The notes under the pieces are model-generated. The model was not told the origin of the DNA. It searched no databases and saw only the letters and a list, made by a program, of their open reading frames with translations. Positions 1-7,458 of a stretch of 37,671 nucleotides of DNA are shown in pieces (the first letter of the stretch is position 1; the number at the start of each line of letters is the position of its first letter). The stretch is from the IMG/VR virus record IMGVR_UViG_3300045579_000147, positions 1-37,671 of that record; one strand, written 5' to 3'. The DNA comes from a virus. The translations under genes and the position numbers were made by a program.

Positions 1-127
1 GGCACGGTGCCGATTGCAATCAGAACTAGAGCAATGAGTTTGGTATTCATATTGACCTCGGTTTAGGTTGAAATCCGTCCACTCAGACTAAGCCGAGTGG
101 ACGGTGCTTTGCTGACCTGAAAATCAG
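1..127. repeat. Left copy of 127-bp terminal direct repeat (circle junction)
   Basis: Identical base for base to 37545-37671. A 127-bp exact overlap is what an assembler with a 127-base k-mer leaves when it closes a circle, so I read it as a circular or circularly permuted molecule of 37,544 bp, not as biological terminal repeats. It carries the 5' end of the gene annotated at 37262-37594 (bases 1-50, minus strand) and the hairpin downstream of the capsid gene. The alternative is a real short terminal redundancy. Confidence 0.9.
75..104 (-). terminator. Perfect 10-bp stem-loop after major capsid gene
   Basis: Ten-base arms (75-84 and 95-104) pair perfectly around a 10-nt loop, 20 nt past the capsid stop codon. 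On the minus strand it is followed by ATTTC and not by a U-run, so it may be an mRNA-stabilising or processing hairpin more than a strong terminator. The same structure recurs at 37619-37648 because of the terminal overlap. Confidence 0.55.
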
Positions 128-1329
128 GTGGCGCTGTTCTGGTAAACCTTGACGGCGTTCGTGTCGAGCAGGTTGCCGCCAGAGCGCGACCAGGCCAAGA
201 AGCCGATCTGACCTTTCTTGAGGTACGCAGAATCCTCAAAGCGGAACAGTGTGACATCCATGGCATCCCGAATCTGGTACTGACCCAGGTCGCCAAATGC
301 GATGCACTTGGCGTTGGCTGCAGGCGCAGGCATGTGGTTGTTGATCTGGACCGGGTAGCCCAGCAACAGATCGGGAGTGCGAGCACTCATGCCAAGGTCG
401 TAGCTGGGCGTCCAGATCGGGCGGCCGGCAGTATCCTTGATCTTGCGAACCGTGCGACGCACGGTCTGACCAAACATGAAGCGCTTGCCATCTTCGCCGT
501 ATCCCTCGTCGATGCTGTCGATCAGATCGATCAAATCATCGTAAGTGACCGTGGTGGTCTGGCCAGTTGCACCAACCTTGCCTACGCTTGCAGCCGTCAC
601 CAGCGCGAATGGCGAGCCAGTGCCGGTACCGGCGGCGGTCATCATGCGGTTCTGGATACGGCCGATGCGATCACGCACACGCTTGTTGAGCAGTGCAACG
701 ATATCCACTGTGGTGTCTTGCAGCAGCTCGATGGGGATTGCAATGACCTTGGAGCTGTACTTGAACACGTTCAATGGCACTGTGCCAAAGGCCATGTCGG
801 CATCGGTGGCCGGATTGTTCTCGGCGATGATCTCGCCCTCTTCGGTGCGACCATCGCTGGAGGGGTAGGACAGCGGATTGCCTTGCGCTGTGACGATGCG
901 ACTGGCCACTTCGCGGATACCGGCATAGCTGGCAATTGCCTCGATCACCGAGCTGGCCACGTCGCTCTTGACGGTAAAACCGCCTTCACTACCGGTGGTG
1001 GTGCTCATGGTGTTTTTGATCAATGCCACTTGCTCTGCCGTGAGGTCGCGGCTCATGGTGCGCATGTAGATCTCGGCAGCTTGCATGCTGGCCGATTTCT
1101 TGGCTTTGGGATCGGCCTTGGGCAGATCGTTGAAGTCTTTTTCGGCGCGATCGTCAAGCAGGCGCTGATGTGCTTCAATTTGCTGCTCGGTACGCTCGGC
1201 TTCATCCACCAGGCTGTCGAATTTTGCCTTGTCTTCGGCGGTCCAGGTGGTGGAGCCTTTGTCGTCCAGCAGTTTGCGGGCTTCGGCTTTTTGGGAGTTC
1301 AGGCGCTCCCGCAGGGCTTGGATGCTCAT
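124..1329 (-). CDS. Major capsid protein, HK97 fold
   Basis: 401 aa. The N-terminal ~100 residues are charged and helical (delta/scaffold-like segment, removed by the prohead protease in this family). The rest matches the HK97-type coat: a segment beginning GSEGGFTV, the region around AENNPATDADMAFGTV, and a C-terminal part with AFGDLGQYQIRDAMDV and a W-x-R-x-GG stretch. It forms the icosahedral shell. The start ATG has AAGGAAA upstream. It follows the ClpP-like protease, the usual order. A terminator-like hairpin lies about 30 nt upstream and another hairpin just downstream, so this gene may sit on its own mRNA segment. The delta-domain cleavage is inferred from family behaviour. Confidence 0.93.
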   Translation of the reverse strand: MSIQALRERLNSQKAEARKLLDDKGSTTWTAEDKAKFDSLVDEAERTEQQIEAHQRLLDDRAEKDFNDLPKADPKAKKSASMQAAEIYMRTMSRDLTAEQVALIKNTMSTTTGSEGGFTVKSDVASSVIEAIASYAGIREVASRIVTAQGNPLSYPSSDGRTEEGEIIAENNPATDADMAFGTVPLNVFKYSSKVIAIPIELLQDTTVDIVALLNKRVRDRIGRIQNRMMTAAGTGTGSPFALVTAASVGKVGATGQTTTVTYDDLIDLIDSIDEGYGEDGKRFMFGQTVRRTVRKIKDTAGRPIWTPSYDLGMSARTPDLLLGYPVQINNHMPAPAANAKCIAFGDLGQYQIRDAMDVTLFRFEDSAYLKKGQIGFLAWSRSGGNLLDTNAVKVYQNSAT

Positions 1330-1360
1330 TTAAATTTCCTTTCAGGGTTGGTTGAGCAAT

Positions 1361-1384
1361 GAAAAAAGCCGCCCTAAGGCGGCT
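1361..1384 (-). terminator. Intrinsic terminator between protease and capsid genes
   Basis: On the minus strand a GCCGCC/GGCGGC stem with a 4-nt loop (TTAG) is followed directly by six U residues (bases 1367-1362). It lies inside the late operon, between the protease stop and the capsid ribosome binding site, so it must be read through or only partly efficient. Confidence 0.75.
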
Positions 1385-1405
1385 GGTACGCAACGCGAGA
1401 GCGCG

Positions 1406-2158
1406 TCAGGCGTTCAGGTCGAGCAGCTTGAGTCGGCGCTCGTTGTGCGCACGCCAGGCAGAGGCGTCCACAGGTTCAGGGGTTGGTTGCTTCGGAGGGT
1501 CCAAAAGGGCCTGGGGGGTCTTATCGAAGACGGCCAGGTTAAATGTCTTGGTGCTGCTATTGCCGGGATTGGTGAGCTTTTCCGAGGCGGCCAGGCGGTC
1601 GGCAAACTTGTTGTCCACCGCTTCCTGGGCGGTGAACCACGTCTCGGCATCCATCCAGGCGGCGATCTGCTCGGCGCTGGCTCCAGTGCGCTTGGCGTAA
1701 TCGCTCACGATGGCGCCGTCCACTTTGTCCAACAAGCCGGCGGTTTCGCGCATGTCATGCTTGTTTCCCATGGCAAAGGTCCAAGCATTGTGAATCATGT
1801 AGAAGCCGCCATCCACGATCTCCACCTCTTCAGCTGCACTGGCAATCGTTGTAGCTGCGCTCGCGGCCAAGCCGTCGATGTGAGCTACGGTTTTGCCGGC
1901 ATGCTGGGAAATGGCCGCCGCGATGGCGCGGGCCTCGAACACGTCGCCACCAGGACTGTTGATGCGCAGGTGAAGTGTGGTGGAGGCATCCAGCCCGGCA
2001 ATCGCTTGGGCTACTTCCTTGGCGCTGATGCCCCAGTAGGCATCAATCACGTCGTAAATGTAGAGCGTGGCGTCAGCACTGTTTTCGGCGCGCAGAAGGC
2101 TTATAGGCTTGCGCTCGGCGCTGGCATTGTCGCGCAGCAGTTGCACGAGTTTTTTCAT
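1406..2158 (-). CDS. Prohead maturation protease, ClpP-like
   Basis: 250 aa serine protease of the ClpP fold used by many HK97-type phages to trim the capsid protein. Seen: NSPGGDVF at residues 67-74 (oxyanion region), nucleophile Ser in GLAASAAT near residue 100, catalytic His in YMIHNAW near 123, and an Asp-containing helix (LLDKVD) as the third member. The ATG overlaps the portal stop codon (ATGA), implying translational coupling. It processes the capsid protein encoded next. The C-terminal ~50 residues are proline-rich and family-variable. Confidence 0.92.
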   Translation of the reverse strand: MKKLVQLLRDNASAERKPISLLRAENSADATLYIYDVIDAYWGISAKEVAQAIAGLDASTTLHLRINSPGGDVFEARAIAAAISQHAGKTVAHIDGLAASAATTIASAAEEVEIVDGGFYMIHNAWTFAMGNKHDMRETAGLLDKVDGAIVSDYAKRTGASAEQIAAWMDAETWFTAQEAVDNKFADRLAASEKLTNPGNSSTKTFNLAVFDKTPQALLDPPKQPTPEPVDASAWRAHNERRLKLLDLNA

Positions 2159-3519
2159 GGTTGGTCTCCAGTGGTGTGATCGGGTTTGTTGTCAGCGTTG
2201 CTGGCAGGTTTGGTCTCGCGGGCGGAGGCCTTGGGATCGGGATAGTAGGGCTGAGCGTATTTGCCTCCCAGAGGTGGCAGTTTACGGCGTTGCCGCACTT
2301 CGTCTACGCTGATCCATCCGGGGCCGGCGCCAGGCCCCCCCAGTCCGGCCTTATCGGCCTCGGATTCGGCTTTGCTGTCACCCGCCATGGCCGATGCGCG
2401 GTCAAACTTGAGAACCTTGCCGACACGGCGGTAAAGTTTTCGATTGAGTTCTTGCTCCATGCGCACCAGGTGCGGCTGTATGGTGTAGCGCACAAAAGCG
2501 ATCGCCAGCTGCTCCAGTCCACTGCCCCAGCTCGTGCTGGCACTGCTCTCGCCGATCATGTGGGGTGGAACGCCAAAGGCTCGGGCAATGTCCACCACCT
2601 GAAACTTGCGAGCATCGAGAAGCTGGGCGTCATCGGCATTGATGCTCAGGGTCTCGTGCTTGATGCCTTCCGTCAGAACCAGTGGCAGCTTGTGAGCGTT
2701 GCTGACGCCGCTGTACTTGGCTGCAAAGGCCTCTCGCAATGTATCGATCTGCTCCTGCTTCATGGGCTTATCAGAGCTCAACACGACGGACGGGTGCGCC
2801 CCGCCAGCGAAGAACTTGCCGCTGTACTCATCCATGGCCATCGCATTGCCAGTGGCGTTGCGAGCAGCGTACTGAATCACGCTCATGGCGCGAAGACCGT
2901 TGAAACCAAAGCCGGGGAAATGAAGCATGTCATCCTGGTCGGCGCCCCAGCGACTGATGTCTTCAATGGAGTATTGCAGGCGCTGGCCATTTTCACTGCG
3001 GTAAGCCTTCACCTCGTCATACGGCAATGGAATCAGTTCGCGTGGTCGACCCAGCGAATCGCGGCCGATGTAAACAAAGCCCGATTCACGCAACAGCATC
3101 TGGCTGACAACTTGCTCCCACATCGATGCCGATGTAAATCGAGCCGTCGGTTCCTCGTTGAGCAGCCACCAGATGGGGTCGTCATCGATCTGCTCGCTGA
3201 TGCCGCCGCTCTGTCGAAACAGGTTGACTGGCATGCTGCTAATGGCGCCAGCGATGCGGCTGACACATGCGTACACGGCCGATACGCGCATGGCGCTGTC
3301 GGCTGTGACGTGTAGGCCGCTGCTGGCCATGTTGTTGCCACCCAGAAGCTCGACCACATAGGGGTCGGAGCTCACGTAGGTCTGCGTGGCACCATTGCCG
3401 GCGGCATTGCTGATGGCCCGCAAGGCTTCGCGCTCTGCCATGAACCGCGCGAGCACAGTGGAGCCTGGTACGGCGGCGCGGCGTTGCGCCTCGCTCCAAA
3501 CGGTGTTGTGCTCGTTCAT
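2155..3519 (-). CDS. Portal protein, HK97 family
   Basis: 454 aa. It forms the dodecameric portal through which DNA is packaged and to which the tail connects. Diagnostic stretches: the central FFAGGAHPSVVL, the region DDAQLLDARKFQV, then VPPHMIGE and a long helical C-terminal part (QPHLVRMEQELNRKL), all typical of phage_portal (HK97 gp3-like). It is flanked by TerL (4-nt ATGA overlap upstream) and the protease (ATGA overlap downstream). The C-terminal ~70 residues are charged and probably flexible. Confidence 0.93.
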   Translation of the reverse strand: MNEHNTVWSEAQRRAAVPGSTVLARFMAEREALRAISNAAGNGATQTYVSSDPYVVELLGGNNMASSGLHVTADSAMRVSAVYACVSRIAGAISSMPVNLFRQSGGISEQIDDDPIWWLLNEEPTARFTSASMWEQVVSQMLLRESGFVYIGRDSLGRPRELIPLPYDEVKAYRSENGQRLQYSIEDISRWGADQDDMLHFPGFGFNGLRAMSVIQYAARNATGNAMAMDEYSGKFFAGGAHPSVVLSSDKPMKQEQIDTLREAFAAKYSGVSNAHKLPLVLTEGIKHETLSINADDAQLLDARKFQVVDIARAFGVPPHMIGESSASTSWGSGLEQLAIAFVRYTIQPHLVRMEQELNRKLYRRVGKVLKFDRASAMAGDSKAESEADKAGLGGPGAGPGWISVDEVRQRRKLPPLGGKYAQPYYPDPKASARETKPASNADNKPDHTTGDQP

Positions 3520-5237
3520 AGTGTGACGAATCCTTGCTCTACGGTTTTGCTCTCGGCGACTGCCAGGGCTCGGCCCAATGCCATCAGCATGGCCATGGGG
3601 CCATCGATCTTGTTTTCCGGTCGTTCTTTGGTGGGTTGACGCAATTCATTGAATTTGCTGATCTTCACCACCAGGTTGCTCACCATCCATGTCATCACAG
3701 GGTTTGCGTCATGCTTGAGCTTGCGCTCCAGAACAAGGTTTTCCACCTGCAAGAGTGGCGGTGTGAAAAACATTGCGCGCTGCGTGATTTCGACCAGTGG
3801 CAGGCCCTCATCGATGAGCTTCCCGGCAAAGTACATTGACAAGGCCGGATCAAACGCAATCTCCTGCACATCGAAGTCGCGGCACAACTGGCGAAGGTCA
3901 TCGGCCACCACATCGAAATCAGTGATATCGCCATCGGTGACCTGCACATGCCCCTGCCGAGCCCAGCCGCTCAAGTGCGCATTTCCACTTTCTTGAATAG
4001 CCAGCTCGTTAAGGTACAGACGTGTGCACACGTTCCAGCCACTCACCGGCTCATATGAGCCATCAGGCCGCTTCTGAAGCCACTCAGACTCCCAGACAAT
4101 GCACAGGGCTGCAAAGTCCTTTTTCTGCGCCAGATCGAGGCCAATCCAGGCCTTCAGTCCTTTTCCTGCAAATTCGCTCAGTTGCTGCAGGCTGTTGTCG
4201 CCACAACGCTCCCAGGCGCGCATATCCATCCAGGGGGATTCACCCGAAACCCAGACGTTCAAACGCTTGGTCAAAAAATTGTTTAAGGCCGAGGGCATGG
4301 TTTCAGCCTTGCGAGCGCTGGCCTCCATGTCATCTTTCAGGACCGATTTCCCATAGTTGGGGTTTGCCTTGGCCCAGCTGTCTGGATGAAAGGGGTCGTC
4401 CCCATCGTCAATGGTGTAGATCACGCCAAAAATGGACGGGTCATTGGCGACTTTTTCCAGCACCTTGGTCACATGCGTGCGGCGCTCATAGCAAATTCCC
4501 GAGCGGTCGGTGCCAGATGTGGTGATATTCCACAGCAGCGACTGCTCTCGTGCGCCTCGGGCGGTATCGATCACGTCATAAACAGATCTGGTCTTGTGCG
4601 CATGCAGCTCATCGATCACCGCAAAATGCACATTCAAGCCATCCAGGGTGCTGCCCTCGGCTGCGAGCGGCGCGAATTTGCTGCTCGTGTATGCGGCAGT
4701 AATGGTGTGCTGCAAGATGGCTACGCCCAACCAGGTTCGCAGATCTGGCGTTCGCTGAGCCATTGACTTGGCATCATCAAAAACAATGCGCGCCTGGTCT
4801 CGCGTGGTCGCGGCGCTGTACACCTCTGCGCCATGCTCGCCATCGGCAGCCAGCATGTAAAGGGCCAGCCCTGACGACAACGTGCTTTTTGCGTTTTTAC
4901 GCGGCACCTCGACGTAGCTCTCGCGAAAGCGACGAAGTTTGGTTTCTTTGTGAATCCACCCAAAAACCGTGCTGACAATAAAGCACTGCCATGGCTCCAG
5001 TTCAATCAGGCGCTTTTCTTTGGCCCACTTTCCCTTGACGTGCGGTAGCAGTTCGATGAATTCACAGGGTCTTGACGCGCGGTCCTGATCAAACACCCAT
5101 GGCCACTCATCGGATGCCTCTCGATCAAGATCTTCAAGCTGACGCTCACACGCCAGTCGCGTCCATTTGCTGGCCAAAATTTCGCCGCTCACCACCGCGC
5201 GGGCATACCCCGTGGCGATTTCAACGTGACGATTCAT
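3516..5237 (-). CDS. Terminase large subunit
   Basis: 573 aa packaging motor. The N-terminal ATPase has a Walker A variant VPRKNAKST (residues 111-119) and a Walker B VIDE (207-210) followed by LHAH. The C-terminal nuclease has the acidic GLDLAQKKDF start and a later FDPALSMYF stretch typical of terminase_1. The length is normal for HK97-like TerL. ATG overlaps the TerS stop (ATGA). It hydrolyses ATP to translocate DNA into the prohead through the portal and cuts the concatemer. The P27-type TerS partner fits a cos or headful mechanism equally; I cannot decide from motifs alone. Confidence 0.94.
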   Translation of the reverse strand: MNRHVEIATGYARAVVSGEILASKWTRLACERQLEDLDREASDEWPWVFDQDRASRPCEFIELLPHVKGKWAKEKRLIELEPWQCFIVSTVFGWIHKETKLRRFRESYVEVPRKNAKSTLSSGLALYMLAADGEHGAEVYSAATTRDQARIVFDDAKSMAQRTPDLRTWLGVAILQHTITAAYTSSKFAPLAAEGSTLDGLNVHFAVIDELHAHKTRSVYDVIDTARGAREQSLLWNITTSGTDRSGICYERRTHVTKVLEKVANDPSIFGVIYTIDDGDDPFHPDSWAKANPNYGKSVLKDDMEASARKAETMPSALNNFLTKRLNVWVSGESPWMDMRAWERCGDNSLQQLSEFAGKGLKAWIGLDLAQKKDFAALCIVWESEWLQKRPDGSYEPVSGWNVCTRLYLNELAIQESGNAHLSGWARQGHVQVTDGDITDFDVVADDLRQLCRDFDVQEIAFDPALSMYFAGKLIDEGLPLVEITQRAMFFTPPLLQVENLVLERKLKHDANPVMTWMVSNLVVKISKFNELRQPTKERPENKIDGPMAMLMALGRALAVAESKTVEQGFVTL

Positions 5238-5815
5238 TGACCTGCGAATTTTGAGAAGCCCGACATGGGGATCACCTGGCCAGCAGGCTGGCTTGATCGG
5301 TCATCACCGAAAAGATCGGGCTGGATCATGTTGCTAGGCTGCACCCGCATCCGCGAGGAAGGATTCATGCCAAAGTTTCTGGCATACACATCAACCGCCT
5401 TGCGCATGTCCTCAATCTTGCGGTGAAGCGGGGCTTCGCGTTTGAATCCGGTTGGCGTTGTAAAAAAGTAGACGTCGACCACGGCAGCCAGCTTGCTGGA
5501 CTTGTCAGCGCTCTTCCTGGCCTCGGCCTTCAACGCGGCAAACTCGGCCTCCAGCTCGCACAGCTCGCCCCATGTCATGCAATACACGGTAAACGATGCC
5601 ATGTCGATCTTGCCGATCAGGCCAAGCTGCAAGAGCTCCTCAGATGCCCGATCCCATTCGTGGCTGGCCCATTTGTTGGCCTTGACCTGCGATGGCTTGT
5701 CCGGTTTTTCAACTGGCGGGTTCACGCCGTCGGACAGGTTCAGCGGACGCTTCCCCGGATTGCCCTTCAGGGCTTTCAAGGCTGCGGGCTCAGCCTGCGG
5801 TCCTCTCAGTCCCAT
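5234..5815 (-). CDS. Terminase small subunit, P27 family
   Basis: 193 aa. It starts MGLRGP and has the basic LKGNPGKRPLN motif near the N-terminus that marks P27-type small terminases, followed by a helical domain (TWGELCELEAEFAAL). It recognises phage DNA and loads TerL. A GGAG Shine-Dalgarno lies 7 nt before ATG. The upstream 100-bp non-coding stretch separates it from the HNH gene and is the obvious place for its binding site. Confidence 0.9.
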   Translation of the reverse strand: MGLRGPQAEPAALKALKGNPGKRPLNLSDGVNPPVEKPDKPSQVKANKWASHEWDRASEELLQLGLIGKIDMASFTVYCMTWGELCELEAEFAALKAEARKSADKSSKLAAVVDVYFFTTPTGFKREAPLHRKIEDMRKAVDVYARNFGMNPSSRMRVQPSNMIQPDLFGDDRSSQPAGQVIPMSGFSKFAGQ

Positions 5816-5915
5816 AAGTTGGCTCCGTAAAAAAAATTCTCAAAACCTGCGCGTATAAAAATCGTGGGGGAGGGTCGGTCTAGATTTTTTGAGCTCCAGA
5901 CTTTGAATCCCCCCC
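5816..5915. other. HNH-terS intergenic region: candidate cos/TerS or partition site
   Basis: This 100-bp gap is compositionally odd, with T/A-rich blocks alternating with G-tracts. It holds a plus-strand GGGGAGGG (5867-5874), and a minus-strand GGGTAGGG (5914-5921) straddles its end, so the two face each other about 40 bp apart. Both fit GGGNAGGG, the octamer bound by FtsK gamma domains (KOPS). Position next to terS also suits a cos site. Function is inferred. Confidence 0.4.
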
Positions 5916-6302
5916 CTACCCCTTGGATCGACGCGCGAATCCGCTGTCCATCGTGGCCGTCTTCCTGTCGTGGCACACCTTGCTCATGGATTGCCAATTC
6001 GCTCTATCCCAAAAGAGCGTCATGTTGCCTCGATGTGGAATCTTGTGGTCCACAACGGTGGCAGCTGTCACCCTCACTCGGCCTTCATCGCAATCCCGGC
6101 ACTGACACAGAGGATGATCTCGAAGAAAAGATTCGCGAGCTCTTTGCCATGCATAGGTATAACCACGCTCATTGGCTGATCCGCGTTGGCGATCCAGTTG
6201 CTTGGCTTCGGCGCGTACATGCTTTGCACAGCGGCCAGATCCATCGCGCACCAGCACTGGGCAGCCAGGATGTGTGCAAGGTCTGGGAGCAGCTGTGGGC
6301 AT
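5916..6302 (-). CDS. HNH endonuclease
   Basis: 128 aa. An N-terminal Cys/His cluster (CTHPGC and a CAKH) is followed by a second pair (CQCRDC) and the HNH core: VVDHKIPH, an Asn in RANWQSM, and CHDRKT at the end. Small HNH nucleases directly before terS/terL are a recurring arrangement and several are required with terminase for DNA cutting in cos phages (family knowledge). The start chosen is ATG 6302 because upstream in-frame sequence is the non-coding terminator region. It is the first gene after the putative late promoter and terminator. Confidence 0.88.
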   Translation of the reverse strand: MPTAAPRPCTHPGCPVLVRDGSGRCAKHVRAEAKQLDRQRGSANERGYTYAWQRARESFLRDHPLCQCRDCDEGRVRVTAATVVDHKIPHRGNMTLFWDRANWQSMSKVCHDRKTATMDSGFARRSKG

Positions 6303-6308
6303 GACGGT

Positions 6309-6346
6309 CAAAGAAAAGCCCCGGCAAGCGATAGCATGCCGAGGCT
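6309..6346 (-). terminator. Intrinsic terminator at start of late operon (tR'-like)
   Basis: On the minus strand a 10-bp stem (one G-U pair; arms 6337-6346 and 6317-6326) is followed by TTTTCTTT. A further 9-bp stem (6349-6357 with 6376-6384) lies just upstream. It sits between the Q-like gene and the first late gene, the position of tR' in lambdoid phages. Confidence 0.7.
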
Positions 6347-6392
6347 GGAGTGCTTGAGGCCGGTGGAGAGACACTTCAAGCACTTTGCGGGA

Positions 6393-6420
6393 AATGTACA
6401 GGAAAAGTCTATGGTGTAAA
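6393..6420 (-). promoter_or_regulatory. Putative late promoter (pR'-like)
   Basis: Minus-strand TTTACA (6420-6415) and TACATT (6398-6393) are 16 nt apart, with the expected start near 6386. Transcripts would meet the stem-loop and terminator at 6384-6309 at once, as in the lambda pR'-tR' arrangement. Predicted by eye only. Confidence 0.4.
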
Positions 6421-6429
6421 ACTCCCCAA

Positions 6430-6834
6430 TCATGACTTTGCCTCTGTTGTTGCTTTTTTGCCTGCTCCTTCACGAGCGGTTGCCTGGCGATCAAACCAAT
6501 CTGCAAGGGCCTGGTCCGCATCCTCAAGGTTGGCTTTGATGGTTGACTCGGCGCGGGCCATCTTGCGCGCTGCGTTGCGAATACCCACGTTGTCAACGTA
6601 AATCAGCACCAAAGCCCTGTGCAAATGCGACTTGGTAAACCTCAGCGATTCAACGGCGCGATCGGTCTGCGCGGCCTCCAGATCATTGATGGGGATCTCG
6701 GCATCACGGTTTCCACTGGACGGCAAAGCGAGGAAGATGCTCGATCTTGCATAACCCAGTCCATTGGATTCTTTGCGTGTACGCCAGGCACCCCAGCGCT
6801 TGAGGCGCTCGGTAATCCATTTAATTCGAGCCAT
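6430..6834 (-). CDS. Putative Q-type late antiterminator
   Basis: 134 aa. The N-terminus has the RLKRWGAWRTR motif; an RWGAW-type start is characteristic of phage-21-like Q proteins. The C-terminal half looks like a helix-turn-helix of sigma-70 region 4 type (LVLIYVDNVGIRNAARKM, then ARAESTIKANL). ATG 6834 is chosen because GGAG lies 7 nt upstream; longer in-frame extensions are shadows of the neighbouring gene. It lies immediately before the predicted late promoter and terminator, where Q genes sit. Expected role: bind at the late promoter and let RNA polymerase ignore terminators in the 25-kb late operon. Identification rests on motif and position; an ArpU-like activator is the alternative. 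Confidence 0.62.
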   Translation of the reverse strand: MARIKWITERLKRWGAWRTRKESNGLGYARSSIFLALPSSGNRDAEIPINDLEAAQTDRAVESLRFTKSHLHRALVLIYVDNVGIRNAARKMARAESTIKANLEDADQALADWFDRQATAREGAGKKATTEAKS

Positions 6835-7138
6835 TGGCTTCTCCGTTTTGCAATTGACTTCCAAAAATGCAGACGTATGTACTGCCCCAGGCCACCATGG
6901 CCCAGGCCGCATCGGCGGCAATGTCCACCACGCCAAATGGGCAACCCTTGACCCAGCCGCGCTCCATGGCCCAGAACCTGTTTGGTTCGCCCCTGAGCCC
7001 CGCACGAACCATTGCAAAGGCCTGACGTCCCACCTTGGCGGCCTCTGCTTGAATGGCCCTGTATGTCTCGGGCATGTGGGCCTTGATCTCGGCGATGTGC
7101 TGCTGCACTTCCTCATCGCTGACTGTCCTAGTGTCCAT
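6821..7138 (-). CDS. Conserved phage hypothetical protein upstream of Q
   Basis: 105 aa from ATG 7138, which has AAGGA 8 nt upstream; another ATG 9 nt earlier has no room for a Shine-Dalgarno. N-terminal half is helical (EEVQQHIAEIKAHMPETY), the C-terminal half is Trp/Gly-rich (RFWAMERGWVKGCPFG...AAWAMVAWG). No catalytic motif is visible. It overlaps the Q-like gene by 14 nt. I recognise the type as a common companion of antiterminator genes in related prophages but know no function. Confidence 0.75.
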   Translation of the reverse strand: MDTRTVSDEEVQQHIAEIKAHMPETYRAIQAEAAKVGRQAFAMVRAGLRGEPNRFWAMERGWVKGCPFGVVDIAADAAWAMVAWGSTYVCIFGSQLQNGEANGSN

Positions 7139-7221
7139 GCTGTCCATCCTTTTCTATAGAGAGAAACGTGAGGGGCTCGCACACACGCGCGAGCGCGCCT
7201 GCCTGCGCCTGCACATGTGCG

Positions 7222-7386
7222 TCATGTGCGTCTGTGCCTGAACGATGGACAATGCGGCGGCTCAACCCCAAGAATCAGGGGAATACCTACAGCCATAGCC
7301 TCCATGGAAACCGCTGGCCATCGTGGACACTTGGACACTCCTAGGTCATGGGCCCATGCGATGACCTTCCCACCACAGCGCCACAC
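7222..7386 (-). CDS. Small Cys-containing protein, GTG start
   Basis: 54 aa starting WRCGGK after GTG, including AWAHDLGVSKCPRWPA and a hydrophobic AVGIPLILGV. The reading frame is open right back to the primase stop codon and is in frame with it, encoding further plausible sequence (GYRYAWQHTGCG) that lacks any start codon. So the gene may have lost its start or be reached by stop-codon read-through. Cys spacing suggests a metal-binding knuckle. The 83 bp between it and the next gene are a low-complexity CA/TG- and CG-rich run in which I see no gene. Confidence 0.4.
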   Translation of the reverse strand: MWRCGGKVIAWAHDLGVSKCPRWPAVSMEAMAVGIPLILGVEPPHCPSFRHRRT

Positions 7387-7458
7387 CGGGTGCCGCGAAT
7401 CGCGCCTCCCGCAGCCGGTGTGTTGCCAGGCGTATCGATAGCCCCGACCGTTGACAGG

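Noticed and set aside
334-1362. 342-aa plus-strand ORF opposite the capsid gene
   Set aside because: Shadow of the capsid gene; no ribosome site or domain.
2161-3315. 384-aa plus-strand ORF opposite the portal gene
   Set aside because: Shadow of the portal gene.
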